A stretch of DNA of 64,000 bases from Mycolicibacterium hodleri (lineage in GTDB: Bacteria > Actinomycetota > Actinomycetes > Mycobacteriales > Mycobacteriaceae): NCBI RefSeq assembly GCF_006439015.1, contig NZ_RCZG01000013.1, positions 84,913 through 148,912 of the forward strand, in the 5' to 3' direction. A program made the position numbers and the translations under genes. Every line of letters starts with the position of its first letter. Positions within the stretch are counted from its first letter, which is position 1. The notes beneath the pieces are model-generated. The model saw only the letters and a program-made list of their open reading frames with translations. It had not been told where the DNA came from and did not search any database. Positions 25,984-32,679 of this stretch are shown in pieces.

Positions 25984-26321
25984 ACTGGATTCAGGTTCTT
26001 CTCATCGTGGCGATCCTCACGCTGCTGGTGTACTTGCTGCGGTCACGACGCAGCGCGCAGTCGCGGGCGTGGGTGAAGGTGGGCTACGTCGTGTTCGTCC
26101 TCGCCGCCATCTATGCGATCGTGCGGCCGAACGACACGACGGTGGTGGCGAACTGGCTCGGCGTCGACCGCGGAGCCGATCTTCTCGAATATGCGCTGAT
26201 CGTCGCTTTCCTGTTCACCACGCTCAGCACCTACCTGCGCTTCAAGGATCTCGAGCTCAAATACGCGCAACTGGCGCGGTCGGTCGCGCTCGAAGGCGCT
26301 CGCGCGCCCCACCCAAGATAG
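25980..26321 (+). CDS. Small membrane protein, DUF2304 family (Rv3632-like)
   Basis: A 113-aa protein with three hydrophobic segments: IQVLLIVAILTLLVYLLRS, VGYVVFVLAAIYAIV and LEYALIVAFLFTTLSTYL. A final KDLELKYAQLARSVALE helix is amphipathic. It matches Rv3632, reported to enhance the activity of the partner PpgS, presumably by anchoring it. It overlaps ppgS by ATGA. The gene ends 48 bp before the 3' end of the convergent galE. Confidence 0.87.
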   Translation: MNWIQVLLIVAILTLLVYLLRSRRSAQSRAWVKVGYVVFVLAAIYAIVRPNDTTVVANWLGVDRGADLLEYALIVAFLFTTLSTYLRFKDLELKYAQLARSVALEGARAPHPR

Positions 26322-26369
26322 CGATTTCGGCGCGTTGACTGTTGCTGAGCCTTCGTTTGCGCGCCCAAA

Positions 26370-27317
26370 TCACTGGTCTTGGGCCTGCTCGCGGAAGAAC
26401 TCGACTGTGCGCACGATGCCGTCGGCGATGAGCACCTTCGGCGCCCAACCGAGGACGTCCTTGGCGCGACTGATGTCGAGGCACGACCGCCTCAGATCAC
26501 CGAGGCGGGGTGGATGGAGCTCCGGCTCGTCGGGCGCACCGGCTGCGGCGGCGACCGCCGAGTGGAGTTGCCGCGTGGAGGTCTCGATGCCGGTGCCCGT
26601 GTTGAAGCGCTGCCCGCTGCCGGCCTCGCCGGCCGCCCTGACGAAGGCGTCGACGACGTCGTCGACGAACACGTAGTCGCGGGTGTCGGACCCGTCGCCG
26701 AAGATCTTGGTCGGCTTGCCCGACAGCAACGCCTTGGCGAAGATCGCGACGACGCCTGCCTCACCGTGGGGGTCCTGCCTTGGCCCGTAGACGTTGGCCG
26801 GCGCGATGTGGGAGCAGTCGAGGTCGTACAGGTTGCGGAACATGTTGAGGTACACCTCGCCGCACACCTTGCTCGCCGCGTACGGCGACGAGGGGTCGAC
26901 AGGCACGTCCTCGTTCGTCGGATACACCGGCGGGACACCGTAGATGGACCCACCGGAGCTGGTGTGGACGATCTTGCGCACCCCGGACTTTCTCGCCGCC
27001 TCGGCCAGCCGTACCGTGCCGACGACGTTGACGCTGGAGTCGAACTGGGCGTCGGTGACGGAGCGACTCACCGAGATCTGCGCCGCCAGGTGGAAGATCA
27101 CCTCCGGCCCCGTGTCGGAGACGAGGCCAAGCAGGTCCGCGTCGACGATGTCGGCCTTCGCGAACTCGTAGGTGTCATACCGCTCGGCTCCGACGATGTT
27201 GAGGCTGTTCCCCGAGCTGAGGTCGTCAACGCCCACCACGCTGTGCCCATCCGCCAGAAGTCGGTCCACCAGCGTTGATCCGATGAAACCCGCTGCACCC
27301 GTGACCAGTGTTCGCAC
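26370..27317 (-). CDS. galE: UDP-glucose/UDP-N-acetylglucosamine 4-epimerase, GalE1 type
   Basis: A 315-aa extended short-chain dehydrogenase. The NAD motif TGAAGFIGS is near residue 7, the catalytic Ser in the TSSGGSIYG region and YAASK (YxxxK) near residue 145. The length agrees with M. tuberculosis GalE1 (Rv3634c). It supplies UDP-Gal or UDP-GalNAc, the latter being the PpgS substrate, so its position beside ppgS makes functional sense. The GTG start follows TATGGT (27329-27324) by 6 nt, a leaderless layout. It is divergent from the Rv3635-like gene. Confidence 0.93.
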   Translation of the reverse strand: MRTLVTGAAGFIGSTLVDRLLADGHSVVGVDDLSSGNSLNIVGAERYDTYEFAKADIVDADLLGLVSDTGPEVIFHLAAQISVSRSVTDAQFDSSVNVVGTVRLAEAARKSGVRKIVHTSSGGSIYGVPPVYPTNEDVPVDPSSPYAASKVCGEVYLNMFRNLYDLDCSHIAPANVYGPRQDPHGEAGVVAIFAKALLSGKPTKIFGDGSDTRDYVFVDDVVDAFVRAAGEAGSGQRFNTGTGIETSTRQLHSAVAAAAGAPDEPELHPPRLGDLRRSCLDISRAKDVLGWAPKVLIADGIVRTVEFFREQAQDQ

Positions 27318-27364
27318 CGGGTCACCATACCGACGCCCGGTGCGGTTCCGTAGGGTCTGCACCA

Positions 27365-29203
27365 GTGATTCGGCGGGAAGGAGCGCAGCGACCGGGGAAT
27401 CGTTCTGCGCGGGCGAGACTACTTCGGCGTCCCGGGGACCATTGGGTTGTCTGGGTCGCCGGTTTTCTTATTGCGGTGCAGTTGGCGATTCGCGCGGTCC
27501 TGGCGTTTCGGGGCTACTTCTATTGGGACGACCTCATCCTGATCGCCCGCGCAGGGACACACAATCTGCTGTCGCCCGCCTATCTGTTCGACGATCACGA
27601 CGGTCACGTGATGCCCGCCGCGTTCCTCGTTGCCGGCGGCATTGCCAAACTCGCGCCGTTCAATTGGATCGGTCCGGCCATCAGCCTGGTGGTGCTGCAA
27701 CTCGTCGCCTCGCTGGCGATGCTCCGCGCGCTCTACGTGATCCTCGGGTGGCGGCCCGTGCTGCTCATCCCCCTGACCTTCGCGCTTTACACCCCGCTGG
27801 GGCTGCCCGCGTTCGCCTGGTGGGCGGCGGCCTTGAACGCGCTGCCGATGATCGCCGCCTTGGCATGGGTGTGCGCTGACGCAATCCTGTTGATCCGCAC
27901 CGGAAATCAGCGCTACGCACTGACCGGGACGGGGGTGTTCTTCATCGGGCTGTCGTTCTTCGAGAAGGCTGCGGTCATCCCGTTCGCGGCTTTTGCAGTC
28001 ACTGCGCTGCTCGCCTACGTCCGCGGCGATCGGTCCGCGGTGAAGACCGTGTGGCGGGGTGGTCTCCGGCTGTGGATCGCGTCGGGTGCTCTCACGGCCG
28101 CCTGGATCGGGCTGTACCTGGTGGTCGTCGACCAGCGGCGCTGGACGCTGGACCTTCCCATGACCGGAGATCTGCTGGTGCGGTCGGTGACACACGGCAT
28201 CGTCCCCGGTCTGATCGGTGGACCGTGGCAGTGGGAGCGCTGGGCGCCCTCGTCCCCATGGGCCTTGCCGCAGTGGCCGGTGATGGTGGTGGGCTGGCTG
28301 GTGTTGGCGGCGGTGATCGCCGTGTCGGTGGCACGCAAGGAACACGCCCGCCTCCTGTGGGTGGCGGCCGCGGGATACCTGGTGGCCTGTCAGCTGCCCA
28401 TCTATCTCATGCGGTCGTCGCGGTTCACCGCCATCGAACTGGCGCAGACGCTGCGCTACCTGCCCGACCTGGCCGTGATCCTGGCACTTCTGGCGGCCAT
28501 CGGATTCTGTGCGCCGATCCGGGTCTCGTCGGTCTGGCTGGACGCCTCACGGACGCGGAGCGGAATCGTCGTTGCCAGTGCGGTGCTGTTCGTCATCAGC
28601 TGCGCGTACTCGACCGTCACATTCACGACGCGGTGGCTCGACAACCCCACCAGGTCCTACGTCGCCAACGTCCTGACCAGCCTTTCCCAGGCACACGCCA
28701 CCACCACGGCCCCGCTGCTCGACCAGGAGGTCGATCCCCTGATCCTGCAACGCTTCGCTTGGCCCGACAATCTGTTCAGCCACGTGTTCGCTTCTGTGCG
28801 CGATCGACCCGACTTCAGCACCAGCACGACCAATCTGCGCACGTTCGACCGCAAGGGTCATCTGGTCGGCGCGCAGGTGACCTGGGTTCGGCACACCCTC
28901 CAGGGGCCGAAGCCACAATGCGGCTATCTCGTCCAACCCGGTGCGCCGGTTCGGATGCCGCTCGATGGACCGATGCTGCCGACGGAGTGGACCGCCGAGA
29001 TCAACTATCTGGCCAACAGCGACGGCTCGATGACGTTCGCGCTGTCCGACGGCGACGCGACCAAGGTGCCGGTGCATCCTGGACTGAACCGCGTCTTCGT
29101 CCGCCTGTCCGGCGCCGGGAACGCCGTGTTGGCGAGCGCAAACACCTCCGCGTTATCGGTGTGCCTGGCCTCGGGTCCCGTCGGGTACGTCGCACCGCCC
29201 TAA
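27365..29203 (+). CDS. Large integral membrane protein, Rv3635 family (GT-C-like layout)
   Basis: A 612-aa polytopic protein with about ten helices over residues 25-440 and a C-terminal soluble domain of about 170 residues. An acidic pair in YFYWDDLILIARAG after the first helix resembles the first-loop acidic motif of GT-C glycosyltransferases, but the activity is unproven. The GTG start follows TAGGGT (27351-27356) by 8 nt. The first codons run through a full copy of the 36-bp repeat, giving RREGAQRPGNRS, so the repeat has become part of the N-terminus. The neighbours galE and ppgS suggest a cell-wall glycan role. Confidence 0.8.
   Translation: MIRREGAQRPGNRSARARLLRRPGDHWVVWVAGFLIAVQLAIRAVLAFRGYFYWDDLILIARAGTHNLLSPAYLFDDHDGHVMPAAFLVAGGIAKLAPFNWIGPAISLVVLQLVASLAMLRALYVILGWRPVLLIPLTFALYTPLGLPAFAWWAAALNALPMIAALAWVCADAILLIRTGNQRYALTGTGVFFIGLSFFEKAAVIPFAAFAVTALLAYVRGDRSAVKTVWRGGLRLWIASGALTAAWIGLYLVVVDQRRWTLDLPMTGDLLVRSVTHGIVPGLIGGPWQWERWAPSSPWALPQWPVMVVGWLVLAAVIAVSVARKEHARLLWVAAAGYLVACQLPIYLMRSSRFTAIELAQTLRYLPDLAVILALLAAIGFCAPIRVSSVWLDASRTRSGIVVASAVLFVISCAYSTVTFTTRWLDNPTRSYVANVLTSLSQAHATTTAPLLDQEVDPLILQRFAWPDNLFSHVFASVRDRPDFSTSTTNLRTFDRKGHLVGAQVTWVRHTLQGPKPQCGYLVQPGAPVRMPLDGPMLPTEWTAEINYLANSDGSMTFALSDGDATKVPVHPGLNRVFVRLSGAGNAVLASANTSALSVCLASGPVGYVAPP
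27372..27405 (+). repeat. Single 36-bp-family element inside the first codons of the Rv3635-like gene
   Basis: The sequence GGAGCGCAGCGACCGGGGAA followed by TCGTTC matches the ephA-proximal core in its first part and the AATCGTTC tail of the hpt-tilS copies in its last part. It starts 7 bp after the start of the GTG codon and is read in frame. Confidence 0.85.
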
Positions 29204-29213
29204 TATCGTAAGC

Positions 29214-29594
29214 ATGACTAACTTACGTGACGAGGGTCTGCAGGTCTTCCGGGAATTGCTACCGGGCGTGCTCCCCGACGGCCCCAACGATCAGGTCGAC
29301 TTCGGCGCAGACGGCTTCGCCCCCGAACTGATGGACATCGGCGTGGAGAGCGTCTTCGGCAGGCTGTGGACGCGCGAGGGCATCAGCCGCCGGGAGCGCA
29401 GCCTCGTCACTCTCGGCATCCTGATCGCGTTGCGCGCCTCCGATGAGCTCGCCGCCCACTTCAAGATCGCCCGCACCAACGGCCTCAGCGACGACGAGTT
29501 GGCCGAGGTGATTTATCACGCGAGTGGATACGCCGGTTTCCCCGCGGCAGCCACGGCGCGGAATGTCGCGGCAAGAGCCCTCGCAGGCGAGTGA
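29214..29594 (+). CDS. Carboxymuconolactone decarboxylase (CMD) family protein
   Basis: A 126-aa all-helical protein. The core RSLVTLGILIALRASDEL, followed by HFKIARTNGLSDDELAEVI and GYAGFPAA, is the CMD fold. The CxxC pair of AhpD peroxidases is absent, so it is nearer the decarboxylase branch; the substrate is unknown. The ATG is 7 nt after TAATAT (29201-29206), whose first three bases are the stop codon of the Rv3635-like gene, so it has its own leaderless promoter. The tRNA-Thr gene follows on the opposite strand. Confidence 0.85.
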   Translation: MTNLRDEGLQVFRELLPGVLPDGPNDQVDFGADGFAPELMDIGVESVFGRLWTREGISRRERSLVTLGILIALRASDELAAHFKIARTNGLSDDELAEVIYHASGYAGFPAAATARNVAARALAGE

Positions 29595-29606
29595 CGTGGA
29601 ACATCG

Positions 29607-29679
29607 GGCCGCCTCCGGGAATCGAACCCGGGACCTTCTCATTACGAGTGAGACGCTCTACCGACTGAGCTAAGGCGGC
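29607..29679 (-). tRNA. tRNA-Thr (anticodon CGT)
   Basis: Read on the minus strand, a full cloverleaf is visible. The acceptor stem GCCGCCT pairs with AGGCGGC, the D-arm is GCTC..GAGC, the anticodon stem TCTCA pairs with TGAGA around loop CTCGTAA (anticodon CGT), and the T-arm CCGGG pairs with CCCGG around TTCGATT. It reads ACG threonine codons. No encoded CCA follows. Its position between the CMD gene and holB matches the M. tuberculosis layout. Confidence 0.97.
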
Positions 29680-29753
29680 ACGCCCGGGGCACTAGTCAGC
29701 CGGGCGGGACGAGTCTACGGCAGCCACTGGCGCACGCCCAAAACGACGAACCG

Positions 29754-30974
29754 TCAGCCGCGCAGCGCCTGCCCGACGGTGGCGACCAGGGCGTCGACCG
29801 CGAACTTCGGCTTGACGTTCGCCGCCAACGCCTCCCGACACCCGAGCACCGCCTCGATGCAGCGAAGCAGTCGGTCGGGCGGGACGTGCGCCGCCATCGA
29901 CGCCACCTTGTCCGCCATGTCCGGATGGTTGGCCTGGAGCCCGCCCGCGCCCGACGACACCAACAGCGCGTCGCGGAAGTACGTCGCCAAGTCGATCAGG
30001 GCCCGGTCCAATGCGTCGCGCGACGCCCGCGTCTGACGCGACTTCTGGCGCTTCTCAAGCTCTTTCAGTGCCCCGGCGGCACCGCGCAGCGCACCGGCGG
30101 CACCCTTGCCCGTGCCGCCCGCACCGAGGGCAGTCCGCAACTCCTCGGTCTCGGCCTCGTTGCGGTCGCCCGTGAGTGCCCTCGCCTCGTCCTCCGCGGT
30201 GGCCACCAACTCCTCGGCAGCGGCGTATGCCCGGGACGGAGTCGCCGCGTCACGGGCCAGCCCCAACGCGCGTTCCCTGCGCCCTCTGGCCTGCCCGTCG
30301 ACAGCCAACCGACGCGCCCGCCCCACGTGTCCACCGCTGACCGAGGCCGCCCACCTGGCGTCCTTCTCCTCAAGGCCGTCGGTGTCGATGAGCACCTTGG
30401 CGATCGCGTCGAGTGGCGGTGTCACCAGCGCCACGTGGCGGCAGCGCGACCGCAGGGTGATCGCGATGTCCTCTGGGTCCACCGAAGGCGCGCACAGAAG
30501 GAACACCGTCGACGCCGGCGGCTCCTCAACCACCTTGAGCAGCGCGTTGGCGGCACCTTCGGTGAGGCGGTCCGCGTCCTCGACGACGACGACCTGCCAT
30601 CGCCCGGTGCCGGGTCGACGCGACGCGATCTGGACGATGTCGCGCATCTCCTTGACGCTGATCGAGAGGCCCTCGGGGATGATCCGCCGCACGTCGGCGT
30701 GGGTGCCCGCCATGGTCGTGGTGCAGGCGCGGCACTCCCCGCACCCGGGGACGCCATCCGACGTGCACTGCAGGGCCGCAGCGAAGCACACGGCCGCGAT
30801 GGAACGACCAGAACCCGGCGGACCCGTGATCAGCCACGCATGGGTCATCCGACCGCCCATGACACCCGCGGCTAACGGGTTGTGAGCCGAATCACCGCGG
30901 GCGGCCTGCGCGGCAGCCACCAACTCCGCTTCGACGGCGTCCTGACCCACCACACGCGAGAAAACACCGCTCAT
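29754..30974 (-). CDS. holB: DNA polymerase III subunit delta-prime
   Basis: A 406-aa clamp-loader subunit. The P-loop-like GPPGSGRS is near residue 52, with the four-Cys zinc module in CTSDGVPGCGECRAC, then VVVVEDADRLTEGAANALLK and VEEPP as in DnaX/HolB. Unlike E. coli delta-prime it keeps most of the nucleotide loop. Residues about 235-320 are an Ala/Glu-rich linker typical of actinobacteria. It is divergent from the adenylate cyclase gene, with a TAGTGT box 9 nt before its ATG. Confidence 0.94.
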   Translation of the reverse strand: MSGVFSRVVGQDAVEAELVAAAQAARGDSAHNPLAAGVMGGRMTHAWLITGPPGSGRSIAAVCFAAALQCTSDGVPGCGECRACTTTMAGTHADVRRIIPEGLSISVKEMRDIVQIASRRPGTGRWQVVVVEDADRLTEGAANALLKVVEEPPASTVFLLCAPSVDPEDIAITLRSRCRHVALVTPPLDAIAKVLIDTDGLEEKDARWAASVSGGHVGRARRLAVDGQARGRRERALGLARDAATPSRAYAAAEELVATAEDEARALTGDRNEAETEELRTALGAGGTGKGAAGALRGAAGALKELEKRQKSRQTRASRDALDRALIDLATYFRDALLVSSGAGGLQANHPDMADKVASMAAHVPPDRLLRCIEAVLGCREALAANVKPKFAVDALVATVGQALRG

Positions 30975-31033
30975 CGCGTGCCAACACTAGTGCTCCCCGG
31001 CGACACACGGCCCAAGACGTCGACGAACAGGGC

Positions 31034-31061
31034 CCGTATCGGCGACTGCGGACCGATACGG
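31034..31061. promoter_or_regulatory. Perfect 9-bp inverted repeat over the adenylate cyclase promoter
   Basis: CCGTATCGG (31034-31042) and CCGATACGG (31053-31061) are exact inverted repeats 10 bp apart. The right arm overlaps TACGGT (31057-31062), the likely -10 of the cyclase gene, 6 nt before its ATG. This is operator-like geometry that would let a dimeric regulator block the promoter. Confidence 0.65.
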
Positions 31062-31068
31062 TTGTCCC

Positions 31069-32667
31069 ATGACCGCGCAGGCAGCACCGATTGGGCGAAT
31101 CTCCGCATTCGTCCGATGGGTGGCGCGTACGCCGTGGCCGGTCTTCACTCTCGGCATGCTCCAGGCCGACATCATCGGCGCGCTCTTCGTGCTGGGCTTC
31201 CTGCGATTCGGGCTTCCGTCCGAGGACCGCATCCAGCTACAGGACCTGCCAGCGTTCAACCTCGCCATCTTCCTGGGTTATCTGTTCATTTCGTTCACCG
31301 TGGCCGCGTGGCTGACCCTGCGACTACTGCTCCCGGTGATCCGCTGGCAGCGGCGCGACAGCCTGCTGGGAAGCAGTGACCCGGGCGTCACGGCGCTGGC
31401 CCGCGTCCGGGCTTTGAGGATGCCCTGGTACCGGTCCGTGATCAGCGTCTCGAACTGGTGCCTCGGGTCGATCGTCTTCATCGCCGCCAGCTGGCCGGTG
31501 GCCAGCCGCTCGGCACCCGTCGTCGCGGTCGCCACCGCCCTGGGCGCGACCGCCACCGCCATCATCGGATACCTGCAGTCCGAGCGAGTACTGCGCCCCG
31601 TCGCCGTCGCCGCACTCCGGGGCGGCGTTCCGGAGAACTTCCGCGCGCCAGGTGTGATCCAACGGCAGGTGCTCACCTGGGTACTGTCGACGGGCGTACC
31701 CATCCTCGCCATCGTGTTGGCGTTGGTGGCCAGCAAGTTCGAAATCCTGACTGCGCCCGCAGAGCGGCTCACCACCCCGATCCTGTTGCTGGCGATCGCC
31801 GCACTGGTCATCGGCTTGGCCGGGACGGTACTGGTGGCGATGTCGATCGCCGACCCACTGCGCCAATTGCGCTGGGCCCTCGGCGAAGTCCAACGCGGCA
31901 ACTACAACGCCCACATGCAGATCTACGACGCCAGCGAATTGGGGCTGCTGCAAGCCGGATTCAACGACATGGTGCGCGATCTCGCCGAGCGCCAGAGGCT
32001 TCGAGACCTGTTCGGCCGCTACGTCGGCGAGGACGTCGCCCGTCGGGCATTGGAGCGCGGCACCGAGTTGGGCGGTCAGGAACGTGACGTCGCGGTGCTG
32101 TTCGTCGACCTCGTCGGCTCCACCCAATTGGCTTCGACCAGGCCTGCCGCCGAGGTAGTCAGCCTGCTCAACGAGTTCTTTCGCGTCATCGTCGACAGCG
32201 TCAATCGGCACGGTGGCTTCGTCAACAAGTTCCAGGGCGACGCCGCACTCGCCATCTTCGGCGCCCCCATCGAGCACCCCGACGCCTCCGGCGCCGCCCT
32301 CGCCGCGTCACGCGAGCTGCACGACGAGCTCCTCGACGTATTGGGGCAGACCGACTTCGGCATCGGAGTGTCTGCGGGCCGGGCGATCGCCGGCCACATC
32401 GGCGCCCAGGCGCGCTTCGAGTACACCGTCATCGGCGATCCGGTCAACGAGGCGGCCCGGCTCACCGAGCTGGCCAAGCTCGAGGAGGGCCACGTGCTGG
32501 CGTCGGCGATCGCGGTCAGCGGTGCCCTCGACGCTGAGGCGCTGTGCTGGGACGTCGGCGAGATCGTCGAGCTTCGTGGCCGCAGCGCACCGACTCAGTT
32601 GGCACGGCCGCTGAATCTCGCTGTGACCAGCAGTATCCCGAGCCGGGTCGAGCCCGTGGAATCCTAG
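31069..32667 (+). CDS. Membrane adenylate cyclase, class III, with HAMP domain (Rv3645-like)
   Basis: A 532-aa cyclase that makes cAMP. About six membrane helices (residues 20-260) precede a HAMP domain (SIADPLRQLRWALGEVQRGN) and a C-terminal class III catalytic domain from about residue 335. Catalytic residues are visible: metal-binding Asp in LFVDLVGST and in NKFQGDAAL (whose Lys helps select adenine), and the Asp/Asn/Arg set in YTVIGDPVNEAARL. It is therefore likely active as a homodimer. The ATG lies 6 nt after TACGGT, inside an inverted repeat. CRP, the cAMP receptor, is encoded at 62989. Confidence 0.93.
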   Translation: MTAQAAPIGRISAFVRWVARTPWPVFTLGMLQADIIGALFVLGFLRFGLPSEDRIQLQDLPAFNLAIFLGYLFISFTVAAWLTLRLLLPVIRWQRRDSLLGSSDPGVTALARVRALRMPWYRSVISVSNWCLGSIVFIAASWPVASRSAPVVAVATALGATATAIIGYLQSERVLRPVAVAALRGGVPENFRAPGVIQRQVLTWVLSTGVPILAIVLALVASKFEILTAPAERLTTPILLLAIAALVIGLAGTVLVAMSIADPLRQLRWALGEVQRGNYNAHMQIYDASELGLLQAGFNDMVRDLAERQRLRDLFGRYVGEDVARRALERGTELGGQERDVAVLFVDLVGSTQLASTRPAAEVVSLLNEFFRVIVDSVNRHGGFVNKFQGDAALAIFGAPIEHPDASGAALAASRELHDELLDVLGQTDFGIGVSAGRAIAGHIGAQARFEYTVIGDPVNEAARLTELAKLEEGHVLASAIAVSGALDAEALCWDVGEIVELRGRSAPTQLARPLNLAVTSSIPSRVEPVES

Positions 32668-32679
32668 AGGCCTAGCGTC

